The notes under the pieces: model-generated
What the model was told of the DNA's origin: nothing
Databases searched by the model: none
The model's input: only the letters and a program-made list of their open reading frames with translations
Part shown: piece by piece, positions 11,253 to 20,475 of the stretch
How positions within the stretch are numbered: position 1 is the stretch's first letter
Layout of the letters: the number at the start of each line of letters is the position of its first letter
Made by a program: the position numbers and the translations under genes
Origin: an uncultured Stenotrophomonas sp.
Lineage (GTDB): Bacteria; Pseudomonadota; Gammaproteobacteria; Xanthomonadales; Xanthomonadaceae
Length of the DNA stretch: 64,000 nt
Assembly: GCA_900078405.1 (NCBI GenBank)
Contig: FLTS01000001.1
Location: 2,832,501-2,896,500 of the forward strand
Direction of reading: 5' to 3'

Positions 11253-12989
11253 ATGCGCCGATCCGCCGTCTTCCTCGCCATTGCCGCACTGGCCGCCGTC
11301 CCTGCGTACTCCACCGCATCCGACGTGCCACCGCTGCTGCCCGCCATCGGCGCGGTGCAGGGCGGCGGCGACCGCAGCCCGCACGACGGCGAGCGCGTCA
11401 CCATCGAAGGCATGGTCACGGCCGACCTGCGCGCAGGCTTGGGCGGCGTGTTCGTGCAGGACGCCGGCGATGGCGATGCGGCCACGTCCGACGGTCTGTT
11501 CGTGCGGATGGGAGCGGAACCGGCCGCGCGGCCGGGCCAGTGGCTGCGCATCAGCGGCACCGTGCAGGAGCAGCCGGCCGGCAAGGGTGGCGACAGCCTG
11601 ACCACGTTGCAGGCCGACAAGGTCGTGGCGATCGCCGCGCGCCCGGCGCCGGCGGTGGTCGTGCTGCAGGACGTGCCGGTCAGCTGGGAAGCGCTGGAGG
11701 GCATGCAGGTACGCATCGCCGCGCCGCTGACCCTGGCCGGCCAGGACGGGTTGCAGCGTCATGGCGAACTCACCGCCGCCTTCAGTGGCCGCCTGTGGCA
11801 GCCCGGCGAGCTGGCGGCTGCCGGCAGCGCCGAACATGCGGCGGTGGTGGCCGACAACCTGCATCGCGGGTTGCGCCTGGACGATGGCAGCAGCAAGCGC
11901 AACCCCGGCAGCGTGGCTTACCTGCCGGAAGGCGCGGTGCTGCGCGCCGGCATGCAGTTGCAAGGCATCGAGGGCGTGGTCGACCAGCGTTTCGATGAGG
12001 GTTACCGGCTGCAGCTGACCCGTCCGCTGCAACTGCCGGTGCTGGAGCGCCCGCTGCCGCCGCAGGTGGCCGGTGGCCTGCGCATCGCCGCGTTCAACCT
12101 CGAGAACTATTTCAACGGCAATGGCCGCGGTGGCGGCTTCCCGACCCTGCGCGGCGCGAAAACGCAGGAACAGCTGCTGGCGCAGCAGGCCAAGCTGGTC
12201 GCCACCATCGGTAGCCTCGGTGCCGACGTGGCCGCGCTGATGGAGCTGGAGAACGATGGCTACGGCCCGGATTCGGCCATCGCGCAGCTGGTGCGCGCGC
12301 TCAATGCGGCGACCGCTGGTGGCAGTGACTGGCAGTTCGTCGATGCCGGCAAGGGGCCGGGCGACAACCCGATCCGCGTCGGCATCATCTACCGCGCTTC
12401 GCGCGTCGCCCCGGTCGGCAAGGCGGCGGTGCTGGAGCGTGAGCCGTTCGGCGAGCGCAGCCGCGTGCCGTTGGCACAGGCCTTCCGCATGGGCCGCAAG
12501 GGCAAGCCGTTCGTGGTGGTGGCCAACCATTTCAAGTCCAAGGGCTGCTCCGATGCGACCGGCGCCGACGCCGACCAGAACGACGGCCAGGGCTGCTGGA
12601 ACGCGACCCGCGTCGAATCGGCACGGCTGTTGAACCAGTGGCTGCAGGGCGACCCGACCGGCAGCGGCAGCCGCGACGCGGTGCTGCTGGGCGACTTCAA
12701 TGCCTACGCGATGGAAGACCCGATCCGCCGGCTGCACGCCGATGGCTGGCGGGATGCGTTCGAGGTGGCCGGCGTGGCCCGGCCCTACAGCTACGTCTAC
12801 AGTGGCCAGAGCGGCCGCCTCGACCATGCGCTGCTCAACCCGGGCATGGCGGCAAGGCTGAAGGGCGCAGCCGAATGGCACATCAATGCCAACGAGGCCG
12901 ATGACATCGGTTATCAGGGCCGCAATCTGCCGGGCCCGTGGCGCAGCTCCGACCACGACCCGCTGCTGCTGGGTTTCGACGAACCGTAG
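11253..12989 (+). CDS. Exported endonuclease/exonuclease/phosphatase-family nuclease (ExeM/NucH-like)
   Basis: 578 residues. A signal peptide (MRRSAVFLAIAALAAVPAYS) precedes an OB-like beta domain (~25-270). The C-terminal ~290 residues are an endonuclease/exonuclease/phosphatase domain: RIAAFNLENYFNGNGRGGG, ADVAALMELENDGYG, VVVANHFKSKGC, LLGDFNAYAMEDPI and SSDHDPLLLGFDEP. This is the layout of ExeM/NucH-type extracellular nucleases, which degrade external DNA. An in-frame TTG lies 9 bases upstream, but the ATG at 11253 gives a clean signal peptide. Confidence 0.88.
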   Translation: MRRSAVFLAIAALAAVPAYSTASDVPPLLPAIGAVQGGGDRSPHDGERVTIEGMVTADLRAGLGGVFVQDAGDGDAATSDGLFVRMGAEPAARPGQWLRISGTVQEQPAGKGGDSLTTLQADKVVAIAARPAPAVVVLQDVPVSWEALEGMQVRIAAPLTLAGQDGLQRHGELTAAFSGRLWQPGELAAAGSAEHAAVVADNLHRGLRLDDGSSKRNPGSVAYLPEGAVLRAGMQLQGIEGVVDQRFDEGYRLQLTRPLQLPVLERPLPPQVAGGLRIAAFNLENYFNGNGRGGGFPTLRGAKTQEQLLAQQAKLVATIGSLGADVAALMELENDGYGPDSAIAQLVRALNAATAGGSDWQFVDAGKGPGDNPIRVGIIYRASRVAPVGKAAVLEREPFGERSRVPLAQAFRMGRKGKPFVVVANHFKSKGCSDATGADADQNDGQGCWNATRVESARLLNQWLQGDPTGSGSRDAVLLGDFNAYAMEDPIRRLHADGWRDAFEVAGVARPYSYVYSGQSGRLDHALLNPGMAARLKGAAEWHINANEADDIGYQGRNLPGPWRSSDHDPLLLGFDEP

Positions 12990-13022
12990 GTGAAGAATGC
13001 CCTGCTGCAGCCGGCGCGTGGC

Positions 13023-13400
13023 TCAGTCGTGGCCATGCCGGCGGCGCAGTGCGTTCCACACGTGGGTGCCGGCCAGCATCAGGCTGCCGGCGACGGTCAG
13101 CCCGGTTTCGGCATCGACCAGTGGCCAGCCGAGCGCACCGGCCGCCAGCAATGACAGTCCGCCGCCCGCCAGCCACCACATCGGACTCGGCAGGGGTTGG
13201 CGCCGGTGCGTGCGCCACAGCGCGTACCCGGTCACGGGCATGGCCAGGGCGATGAACAACCCGTGCACCCATTCGGCCTCGCTCCAGGCGCCAAACAGCG
13301 GCAACAGCGAGGCCAGCAGCGGCAATGCCAGGCAATGCAGCAGGCACAGGCCCGACAAGGCGATGGCCGAGGCGTCAGCCCAGGTGGCGGCATTCTTCAT
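13023..13400 (-). CDS. MerC-domain inner membrane protein
   Basis: 125 residues with four hydrophobic segments. The first contains CLLHCLALP, the cysteine-containing motif of MerC-family proteins. MerC proteins in mer operons import mercury; chromosomal lone members are often linked to zinc or other metals. The ATG at 13400 is preceded by GGAAAT; an in-frame ATG at 13412 would touch the palindrome at 13411-13433. That Zur-like palindrome suggests zinc-responsive expression. No other mer genes are nearby. Confidence 0.82.
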   Translation of the reverse strand: MKNAATWADASAIALSGLCLLHCLALPLLASLLPLFGAWSEAEWVHGLFIALAMPVTGYALWRTHRRQPLPSPMWWLAGGGLSLLAAGALGWPLVDAETGLTVAGSLMLAGTHVWNALRRRHGHD

Positions 13401-13410
13401 CACTATTTCC

Positions 13411-13433
13411 ATTTTGTTATATAGTAACAAAAT
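13411..13433. promoter_or_regulatory. Zur-like operator in front of the MerC-family gene
   Basis: A perfect inverted repeat: arms ATTTTGTTA and TAACAAAAT around the 5-base centre TATAG. It is 23 bp overall, as long as the enterobacterial Zur box, and shares its GTTATA...TAAC core. It ends 10 bases upstream of the gene start at 13400, where a bound repressor would block transcription or initiation. Confidence 0.55.
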
Positions 13434-13516
13434 AAGGGGTGATGCTTCCGCCGTCAACGAAGCCCGCGTTGCATGGCATGCCCGTGTGCTCGACGGCGAG
13501 GTGGAGCCCGGGGCGA

Positions 13517-14380
13517 TCAGCCGGCGCCGCCGCGTGCGATCAATGCGATGGCAATCACCGCCAGCCCCAGCCCGATGCGGTTCCAGCGGCTGGTGTTCTC
13601 GCCGAAGACGAAGATGCCGACCAGCGCACCGAGGCAGACCACGCCGATGTTCATGCCGGCGAAGATGGTGGCCGGGCTGTGTGGCAGCGCCTGGTGCGCG
13701 CGGACGTAGAACAGGATGTTGCCGAAGTTGAGCACGCCCAGCAGCAGGCCGAAGCCGAGGTTGTGCGCGCGCAACCGGCTGCGGCCGCCGAAGTGGCGTT
13801 GCAGCTGCCACCCCAGCATCAGTACGAAGGCGATGGCGAAGCTGGCCAGCAGCGCGGCGGTGGCCGGCGTGCCGGACAGCGCCACCTGCTTGAGCAGCAC
13901 GTCGATCAGTGCGAAACCCACCCACACCGCCAGCAGCCAGCGCCAGCCGCCGGGCGCGGCGACCGTGGCCTCGCCGCTGCGCGCGCTGACACCGATGATC
14001 GCCAGCAGCCCCAGCCCCAGCCCGGCCAGCTTCCAGCCGTTGGCCTGTTCGCCGAACAGCACGAAGGCCGCGCCCAGCGACAACAGCAGCGACAGCCGCT
14101 GCGCCACGTCGCTGCGCACGATGCCGGCCTCGCGTACCGCACGCGCCAGCACCAGGAAGATGCCGGGCAGCGCCACCGCCAGCCCGAGCAGCGCCGGCCA
14201 CGGCGCATGGCCGCCCTGCAGCGATTGCAGCGAGGGCTTGAGCAGCAGCAGCGACAGCGCGCTGGCGGCCAGATAGTTCCAGGTCACTGCCTGGGCGATG
14301 TCGATGCCGCGCCGCGGTGCCAGTTTCAGCAGGACCGAAACCAGCACGCTGCAGATCACGCTCGAAACCAGGAAGTGCAT
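13517..14380 (-). CDS. DMT-superfamily (EamA-like) transporter
   Basis: 287 residues with about ten hydrophobic segments in two similar halves, as in EamA/DMT permeases. One half includes YLAASALSLLLLKPSL and LSLLLSLGAAFVLFGEQ; the other includes ATIFAGMNIGVVCLGALVG and FVFGENTSRWNRIGLGLAV. The substrate cannot be read from the sequence. It stands upstream of the MerC-family gene in the same direction, separated by ~115 bases that include the Zur-like site, so it is probably a separate unit. Confidence 0.82.
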   Translation of the reverse strand: MHFLVSSVICSVLVSVLLKLAPRRGIDIAQAVTWNYLAASALSLLLLKPSLQSLQGGHAPWPALLGLAVALPGIFLVLARAVREAGIVRSDVAQRLSLLLSLGAAFVLFGEQANGWKLAGLGLGLLAIIGVSARSGEATVAAPGGWRWLLAVWVGFALIDVLLKQVALSGTPATAALLASFAIAFVLMLGWQLQRHFGGRSRLRAHNLGFGLLLGVLNFGNILFYVRAHQALPHSPATIFAGMNIGVVCLGALVGIFVFGENTSRWNRIGLGLAVIAIALIARGGAG

Positions 14381-14447
14381 CGTGTCGGGGCTACCGTGGG
14401 CAGGGGGCGGCGATGAAGCCGCCGGGCGGGGCCGGTATCATGCCCGA

Positions 14448-15119
14448 ATGCAGACTCCCTCATTCCCCACCGAATCGGCGACGCTGGTGCTGGATGGCCC
14501 GGCCGGGCCGCTGGAAGTCGCCGTCGACCCGGCCGACGCCGAGGCCGCGGCGCAGTCCGTCGTCGCCGTCATCTGCCACCCGCTGTCCACCGAGGGCGGC
14601 AGCATGCATAACAAGGTGGTGACGATGGCCGCGCGCGCGTTGCGCGAGCTGGGCGTGGCCACGGTGCGCTTCAATTTCCGCGGCGTCGGCACCTCGGCCG
14701 GCACCTTCGACAATGGCGAAGGCGAGCAGGACGACCTGCGCGCGGTGGCCGCATGGGTGCGCGCGCAGCGCCCGGACTGCACGCTGTGGCTGGCCGGCTT
14801 CAGCTTCGGTGCCTATGTCTCGCTGCGCGCCAGCGCCGCGCTGCAACCGCAGGCGCTGATCTCGATCGCGCCGCCGGTGGGGCGCCGCACCTGGGATTTC
14901 GACAAGCTGCAGCCGCCGGCGAACTGGCTGGTGGTGCAGGGCGATGCCGACGAAGTGGTCGATGCGCAGGCGGTCCACCAGTGGGTGGAATCGCTGGCCA
15001 GACCGCCGCAGCTGGTGCGCATGCCCGACACCAGCCATTTCTTCCATCGCAAGCTGATCGACCTGCGCGGCGCGATCCAGCACGAAGTGCGGCGCTGGCT
15101 GCCCGACGGCAGCTGCTGA
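14448..15119 (+). CDS. Alpha/beta hydrolase
   Basis: 223 residues. The alpha/beta-hydrolase nucleophile elbow appears as GFSFGA near residue 121, and the oxyanion-region segment is VICHPLSTEGGSMHN. A late Asp (GDADEVVD) and His (TSHFFH) could complete the triad. The dienelactone hydrolase-like family is common in proteobacteria and its substrate is unknown. It ends two bases before the zapE-like gene and is probably co-transcribed with it. Confidence 0.82.
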   Translation: MQTPSFPTESATLVLDGPAGPLEVAVDPADAEAAAQSVVAVICHPLSTEGGSMHNKVVTMAARALRELGVATVRFNFRGVGTSAGTFDNGEGEQDDLRAVAAWVRAQRPDCTLWLAGFSFGAYVSLRASAALQPQALISIAPPVGRRTWDFDKLQPPANWLVVQGDADEVVDAQAVHQWVESLARPPQLVRMPDTSHFFHRKLIDLRGAIQHEVRRWLPDGSC

Positions 15120-15121
15120 GC

Positions 15122-16216
15122 ATGGCGGCGATGACCCCCTCGCAGCGCTACGCCGCCGGCGTGGCCCGTGGCGACTGGCGCGACGACCCGGCCCAGCATG
15201 CCGCACTGGCCGAGTTGGACCGCATACATGAGGCCCTCGTCGATTCGGAGCAGGATGGCTGGCTGGACCGGCTGTCCGCCTTCTGGAAGAAGCCCGAGGC
15301 GGTGCCGGGGCTGTATTTCTGGGGCGGCGTCGGCCGCGGCAAGACCTTCCTCGTCGACCTGTTCTACGACGGCCTGCCGATCAGACAGAAGTACCGCACC
15401 CACTTCCATCGTTTCATGCGCGGCATCCACGAGCGGCTGCGCGAACACCAGGGCCAGAGCGATCCGCTGGCGAAGATCGCCCAGGAGTGGCGCAACAACC
15501 TGCGCGTGCTGGTGCTGGACGAGTTCTTCGTCACCGACATCGGCGATGCGATGCTGCTGGCGCGCCTGCTCGAACGCCTGTTCGCGGAGGGCGTGACGCT
15601 GGTGACCACCTCCAACACCGCGGTGGAGAACCTGTATCTCAACGGCCTGCAGCGTGACAGCTTCCTGCCGGCTATCGCGCTGCTGCAGAAGTATTGTGTG
15701 GAGTTGTACGCCGAGGGTACCGAGGACTACCGCATGCGTGCGCTGACCCGTTCGCCGGTGTACCGCGCGCCGCTGGAAGACGACAGTGATGCGTGGCTGG
15801 CCGGGCGCTGGAAGGAGTTGAGCGGCGGCGAGGACGCGCGTGCCGGCAACATCGCCATCGAAGGCCGCAAGATTCCGGTGCGCGGGCGCGGCAAGAGCAT
15901 CGTCTGGTTCGACTTCCCGGCGCTGTGCGAGGGCCCGCGCGGGCCCTCGGACTACATCGAGATCGCGCGCGAGTTCAACACCGTGCTGCTCGGTGGCATT
16001 CCGCACTTCGACCGCATGAACGAGGACGCCGCGCGGCGCTTCGTCAACCTGGTCGATGAACTGTACGACCGCCAGGTCAACCTGGTGTGCACCGCACAGG
16101 ATGCGCCGCCGCTGCTGTATTCCGGCACCCGGCTTGCCGGTGCCTTCGAGCGCACCGCCAGCCGCCTGATCGAGATGCAGAGCGCCGAATATCTGGGCAC
16201 TGCGCACCGCCATTGA
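15122..16216 (+). CDS. zapE: AFG1-like ATPase (cell division protein ZapE family)
   Basis: 364 residues. The P-loop is GGVGRGKTFLVD, the Walker B region LRVLVLDEFFVTDIGDAML, and the conserved segment TLVTTSNTAVENLYLNGLQR follows. These identify the AFG1/ZapE family, ATPases that bind FtsZ under stress in E. coli. Its length matches the family (~370). The start at 15122 is just after the hydrolase stop codon. Confidence 0.9.
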   Translation: MAAMTPSQRYAAGVARGDWRDDPAQHAALAELDRIHEALVDSEQDGWLDRLSAFWKKPEAVPGLYFWGGVGRGKTFLVDLFYDGLPIRQKYRTHFHRFMRGIHERLREHQGQSDPLAKIAQEWRNNLRVLVLDEFFVTDIGDAMLLARLLERLFAEGVTLVTTSNTAVENLYLNGLQRDSFLPAIALLQKYCVELYAEGTEDYRMRALTRSPVYRAPLEDDSDAWLAGRWKELSGGEDARAGNIAIEGRKIPVRGRGKSIVWFDFPALCEGPRGPSDYIEIAREFNTVLLGGIPHFDRMNEDAARRFVNLVDELYDRQVNLVCTAQDAPPLLYSGTRLAGAFERTASRLIEMQSAEYLGTAHRH

Positions 16217-16254
16217 GCGGTACGCCTCGGCGGGTGGGCGTGGTTCCCTGAAAT

Positions 16255-16269
16255 AAATAGCTTGCTATT
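16255..16269. promoter_or_regulatory. OhrR-type operator upstream of ohrR
   Basis: The sequence AAATAGCTTGCTATT is an inverted repeat (AATAGC / GCTATT) 28 bases upstream of ohrR. It shares TAGC-n-TGCTA with the site before ohr at 16784, which supports a common repressor, most likely OhrR itself. Confidence 0.65.
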
Positions 16270-16296
16270 CAATTTCCCGCGATGTAGATTGCGGGC

Positions 16297-16755
16297 ATGG
16301 CCTCCCGCACCGCCGCCGTCGATCCCTCGCTGCTCCGCCTGGACAGGCAGCTCTGCTTCGCGCTGTATTCGGCGAACCTGGCGATGAACAAGCACTACCG
16401 GCCGCTGTTGAAGGCGCTGGGCCTGACCTATTCGCAGTATCTGGTGATGCTGGTGCTGTGGGAGCGCGACGCGCTGACCGTCTCGGAGATCGGCGAGCGC
16501 CTGTTCCTGGATTCGGCCACGCTGACCCCGCTGCTCAAGCGCTTGCAGACGGCCGGCCTGGTCACCCGCACCCGCGCCCGCGAGGACGAGCGGCAGGTGA
16601 TCGTCGCGCTCACCGCCGCCGGCCGCGCGCTGCGGCGCAAGGCCGAGCGCATCCCGGAGCAGGTGATGTGCGCGGTTGGCTGCGGGCTGGACGAACTGGC
16701 CGCGCTCAAGCGGCAACTGGAAACCCTGCGGCTGAATCTGGAGCAGGGAACCTGA
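16297..16755 (+). CDS. ohrR: Organic hydroperoxide resistance regulator (MarR family)
   Basis: 152 residues, MarR-type winged helix. The sensing cysteine lies in [16 protein letters not shown], as in OhrR where its oxidation releases DNA. The DNA-binding helix region is [20 protein letters not shown] with wing [13 protein letters not shown]. It precedes ohr in the same direction; matching palindromes before both genes point to autoregulation and repression of ohr. Confidence 0.9.
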   Translation: MASRTAAVDPSLLRLDRQLCFALYSANLAMNKHYRPLLKALGLTYSQYLVMLVLWERDALTVSEIGERLFLDSATLTPLLKRLQTAGLVTRTRAREDERQVIVALTAAGRALRRKAERIPEQVMCAVGCGLDELAALKRQLETLRLNLEQGT

Positions 16756-16783
16756 GCCGGCCAGAGCACTTTCTTCCGCCAGA

Positions 16784-16801
16784 CAAATAGCGTGCTATTT
16801 G
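16784..16801. promoter_or_regulatory. OhrR-type operator upstream of ohr
   Basis: An 18-base near-perfect palindrome, CAAATAGCGTGCTATTTG, lies ~80 bases before ohr. A second half-site (ATAGCAAATAAT) follows directly. It is the stronger relative of the palindrome before ohrR at 16255. Confidence 0.7.
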
Positions 16802-16878
16802 ATAGCAAATAATGATTGCCGCCAGTGGCGCCCGGCAACCACTTTCCCAGTGCGCCACCCGAGTACCGGAGAACCATC

Positions 16879-17304
16879 ATGTCGTTGGAAAAAGTTGTCT
16901 ATACCGCCCAGGCCCACGTCACTGGCGGCCGCCAGGGCCGTGCCCGCGGTGAAACCGGGCTGGAACTCGAACTGAGCACGCCCACCGAACTGGGCGGCGC
17001 CGGCGGTGCCGGCACCAACCCCGAGGAACTGTTCGCCGCCGGCTATGCGGCCTGCTTCATCGGCGCGCTGAAGCTGGTGGCCAGCCGCGGAAAAGTGTCG
17101 CTGCCGGGCGAGGTCACGATCGACAGCAAGGTCGGCATCGGCCCGCTGGGCGACGGCTTCGGCATCCAGGTGGAGCTGCGCGTGCGCGTGCCCGGCCTTG
17201 CCCGCGAGCAGGCGCAGGCACTGGTCGACAAGGCGCACCAGGTGTGCCCGTACTCCAATGCCACCCGCGGCAACATCGACGTGAACCTGGTCGTGCTCGA
17301 CTGA
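16879..17304 (+). CDS. ohr: Organic hydroperoxide resistance peroxidase
   Basis: 141 residues, full length for Ohr. Both redox cysteines are present: ACFIGAL (peroxidatic) and [13 protein letters not shown] (resolving). Ohr reduces organic and fatty-acid hydroperoxides using lipoylated proteins. It lies downstream of ohrR with its own operator. The start is set by [17 protein letters not shown] and an upstream GGAGAACC. Confidence 0.94.
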   Translation: MSLEKVVYTAQAHVTGGRQGRARGETGLELELSTPTELGGAGGAGTNPEELFAAGYAACFIGALKLVASRGKVSLPGEVTIDSKVGIGPLGDGFGIQVELRVRVPGLAREQAQALVDKAHQVCPYSNATRGNIDVNLVVLD

Positions 17305-17469
17305 GCATCGCGGCCGGCCTTCTCCCTTGTCCCGCCCAGGGGCAGGGGAGGTGGGCCAGCCAAACCGGAGATGACCGGGTGCCGGCCCGATGCCGGCGCT
17401 CGACCCCATCGGCGGCGATGGTCCGTTCCTGCCTGTGGATGCAACGACGCACCCCCAGTGGAGGAACCG

Positions 17470-19049
17470 ATGAAACACGCATACCCGTCCCCCCGGCGCC
17501 TGCCGGCTTCCTCGATGGCGTTCGCCCTGACGCTGCTGGCCGGGTGGCCGGCGCTTGCCGCCGAACCGCTGTGGCCGCAGCCGGCCGGCGTGGCCCCGGC
17601 GCAGGCGGCGCAGGTGCAGCACCCCCGGCGCCAGCGCCAGACCGTGCCGAACTTCCGCGCACCCGCGGCCACCGTGTGCAGCGACACGCCACGGATGCGC
17701 GAGGTGGCCGATCCACAGCCGCAACCGGCGCGCCGCGAACGCGGTGAGCCGGCACTGGCGGAGAAGGCGTTGGCGGAGAAGGCGTTGCATGACGTGGCGC
17801 GGCTGGGAGCCGCCCCATCGCCGCCGGCCCCGCCCGCGCCGATGCCGGCCGCCGCGCTCGATTCGGTGGCAGTCAGCGGCGCCCGTGCCGAGCGCCTGTC
17901 GCCACCGCACAGGCCGATGCCGCCGATACGCCGGCAGCAGGCGCCGGTGACCGCCGGCGTGGTCGATGACAACGCCGACTTCGGCGGCTTCCTGCAGTTC
18001 CTGCAGCGTCATGCCGAATCGGCGCGGCTGGGGCGCGACGTGACCGTGCGCCAGCGCCTGCGCGTGGTCGATGCGCAGGGCCGGCCGGTACCCGACGCCG
18101 AGGTCGCGGTGGCCTCGGCCGATGGCGCACGCATGTGGGCGCGTACCGATGCCGGCGGACAGGCATGGCTGCACCTGAACACCTTCGACGACCGCGATTC
18201 GGCCAGCTACCGCGTCGACGTGCGCCGCGATGGCCGGCAGGCGCAGGCACAACTGCGGCGTGGGCAGAAGAACGCGCTGGAAGTAGTGTTGCCGGTGCAG
18301 GCGGCACCCGAACGGGCGCGGCTGGACCTGGTGTTCATGGTCGATGCCACCGGCTCGATGGGCGACGAGATCGACAAGCTGCGCGGCTCGCTGCGCGACA
18401 TCGTGCGTGGCATCGAACAGCTGCCCTCGCGCCCGGACGTGTGCCTCGGACTGGTCACCTACCGCGACCGCGGCGACGACTACTTCGTGCGCAGTTGGGA
18501 CCTGACCGGCAACGTCGCCGCGTTCCAGCAGGTGCTCGACGGCGTGCGCGCCGGTGGCGGCGGCGACATGCCCGAGGCGATGAACGAAGCCTTCGACCAC
18601 GCGGTGCAGACGCTGGACTGGCGCGGCCCGGCGACCACGCGCCTGCTGCTGTCGCTGGCCGACGCGCCGCCGCACATGGACTACCCGCAACCGCATTACG
18701 ACCAGAGCATGCTGGCGGCGCTGGGCGTGAACAGCCATGCCTGGTTCACGCCCAGCGCCGCCAGCATGCGGCGGAAAACCGCAGCATGCTGGCGGCGCTG
18801 GGCAAGGGCATCAAGGTGTTCAGCGTGGCCGCCTCGGGGCAGGACCGCACCGGCGAGATCGTGCAGCGGCAGATCGCGCAGTACACCGGCGGGCGTTTCA
18901 TCTTCCTCACCTACAAGGATGCGGCCGACCCCGGCAGCGGCCCCGGTGGCGAGACCGTGCACGAAGTGTCCAACTACTCGGTGGACACGCTGGACAAGCT
19001 GGTGGTGCGGCTGGTGCGCGAGGAGCTGGCGCAGTTGCCGAAGAGGTGA
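17470..19049 (+). pseudogene. Exported von Willebrand factor A protein, frameshifted by a fold-back insertion
   Basis: A signal peptide ([18 protein letters not shown]) is followed by a proline/alanine-rich stretch and a vWA domain with a MIDAS-like motif (VFMVDATGSMGDEIDKL). The frame is correct to about 18726 (QSMLAALG). A 77-bp insertion then moves the rest (GKGIKVFSVAASGQDRTGE, to 19049) into another frame. The insertion contains a 26-bp hairpin (18707-18732 with 18744-18769) and a second direct copy of the MLAALG codons at 18784-18803. Without it the protein would be continuous at ~500 residues. Either the gene is broken or the assembly is wrong here. Confidence 0.8.
18707..18803. repeat. 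Fold-back insertion in the vWA gene
   Basis: Arm 18707-18732, 11-base loop, perfect inverted copy 18744-18769, then a direct third copy of the first 20 bases at 18784-18803. The order is A, A-inverted, A. The start-to-start distance of the direct copies is 77 bases, so the frame is lost. Confidence 0.9.
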
Positions 19050-19080
19050 GCGGAGCGCCGGCGTCGTGGCGTTGGCCGAG

Positions 19081-19197
19081 TGATCCTTCTCCCCGCGGGC
19101 GAGTGCCCGAAGGGCGGATGAGGGGGATGGCGTCGATGACAGTGAATCACCGGCTCCGTCTGCCCCCACCCCAGCCCCTCTCCCGCCGGGAGAGGGC
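19081..19197. repeat. Intergenic repeat/hairpin region of Xanthomonadaceae type
   Basis: This region between two convergent genes carries CCTTCTCCCCGCGGGCGAG, GTGCCCGAAGGGCGGATGAG and the hairpin CCCTCTCCCGCCGGGAGAGGG. Such motifs are common intergenic repeats in Xanthomonadaceae and may act as bidirectional terminators. Confidence 0.5.
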
Positions 19198-19995
19198 CTA
19201 TGGCAGCTCGATGCTGTTGTCCGGTGCCTGTTCCTTCGCCACCGTCGCCGCCTCTCCGCTGACCCGCATCATCCGCAGCGGCTGGCCGTCGTAGCGGAAC
19301 TCGAGCGCCGACTGTATCCGGTCCAGGGCCAGCACCTGGGTGCACAGGGACTGCGCATGCTGTTCCAGGATGCGTGCGCGCGCTTCGATCTTCGGCTCGA
19401 GTTCGGCTTCGATCTTCTCGGTGCGTTTCTCGATGCGTTCCTCGCCGCCGGTGAGCATGGTCCACAGCACGCCGCGGGTGATGGAGCCCTTGAGCGATTC
19501 GGCCGCATCCTGCACGCGCTGGTCGAAGCCCGCGCCGAACAGGTCCTGCTCCCAGCGTCCGCGGCCGATGGTCGAGGCGACGAAGCGCTCGGCGTCCCTG
19601 CGCAGGACGCGCACCTTGCGTGAATCGAACTTGCCGGTCAGGGAGCCATAGACGACGTCCAGCACGTCGAAGCTGATCCCCACCGATTCATTGGCGATGC
19701 CGGTGACCGCCGGCATCAGCTGGCGCACCCCGGCCTCGAGCACGCGCAGGCGCTGGGCATCGGCGTCGCTGACTGCCTGCATGTGGCCGTCGATGCTCAG
19801 CTGGCCGTCGTGGAACACGATTTCGCGCGGGGTGGCGTCGTGCCGGCGCAGCCAGATGCCGCCGCCATCGACCAGCACGTCGTAGTCGGTACCGACTCCA
19901 CACTGGGTGGAGGACAGTTCCGGTGACTTCAGCGTGTCGGCGCGGGCGGCCAGCGGCAGGGCGAGCAGGGCGGTGGCGAGGGCCAGACGGCGCAT
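19198..19995 (-). CDS. DUF2884 (YggN-like) exported protein
   Basis: 265 residues. The start at 19995 gives a signal peptide (RRLALATALLALPLAARADT). The body resembles DUF2884/YggN proteins: GGGIWLRRHDATPREIVFHD, then VGISFDVLDVVYGSLTG, and a long charged helix (EKRTEKIEAELEPKIEARAR). The function is unknown; it is probably periplasmic. It converges with the vWA gene. Confidence 0.75.
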   Translation of the reverse strand: MRRLALATALLALPLAARADTLKSPELSSTQCGVGTDYDVLVDGGGIWLRRHDATPREIVFHDGQLSIDGHMQAVSDADAQRLRVLEAGVRQLMPAVTGIANESVGISFDVLDVVYGSLTGKFDSRKVRVLRRDAERFVASTIGRGRWEQDLFGAGFDQRVQDAAESLKGSITRGVLWTMLTGGEERIEKRTEKIEAELEPKIEARARILEQHAQSLCTQVLALDRIQSALEFRYDGQPLRMMRVSGEAATVAKEQAPDNSIELP

Positions 19996-20230
19996 GGGAT
20001 ATCCGGGGTCGGGCGGGCGTGGACGCAGCATCGCCGACGGGCATGGCGGTGGCGCCCGCCGGAAGTCATGGCGGTACAAGCGGACGGTTGGATGATGAAT
20101 GCACAGGGAGTTTTCCCGCTCTTGGATCGGCTTTCTGGGGCTTGACTGCGCAACCGCGGCGGGCGCGCCACCGTGCCCATGCCGGCCCCGACAGGGCGGA
20201 TCGCTTGTGCCCCAACGGAAGCGCGGTTAT

Positions 20231-20278
20231 CCACAACATTTGGCGTTGACCCGGTCATCTACCCCCACTATCTTGTGG
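20231..20278 (+). promoter_or_regulatory. Pair of NrdR-like boxes upstream of nrdAB
   Basis: Two imperfect 16-base palindromes, CCACAACATTTGGCGT (20231-20246) and CCCCACTATCTTGTGG (20263-20278), are 32 bases apart centre to centre. This is the usual spacing of NrdR box pairs. They match the consensus core (ACA-C-W-ATAT-WGTG) only partly, but a similar pair with the same spacing precedes nrdD at 29535. Confidence 0.6.
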
Positions 20279-20280
20279 CC

Positions 20281-20475
20281 CGTCGGTTCCGGGAACTCCC
20301 CGGATTGAAAGGGAAGCCGGTCCAAACCCGGCACTGCCCCGCAGCGGTAGGTGGAGACGAGGTCGCGATTTCGCACTGGGGCGGTGGCCCTGGGAAGCGG
20401 CGGCCAAGGTGGCCGGGAAACATTCCCGCCGCATCCACGAGTCCGAAGACCTGCCGACAGCCGCGCGATGCACGC
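20281..20475 (+). ncRNA. Cobalamin riboswitch upstream of nrdAB
   Basis: The B12-box region shows AAGGGAAGCCGG, CCGGCACTGCCCCGCAGCGG (the conserved core), a CACTGG element, GGGAAGCGGCGGCCAAGG, and the 3' segment GAGTCCGAAGACCTGCC. A leader of ~180 bases separates it from the nrdA start at 20654. In other bacteria such switches shut off B12-independent class I reductases when cobalamin is available, which suggests that a B12-dependent class II enzyme is encoded elsewhere in this genome. Confidence 0.9.

Noticed and set aside
13439..14416. Rightward frame opposite the EamA transporter
   Set aside because: The leftward frame has ten membrane segments and family motifs; the opposite frame is low-complexity.
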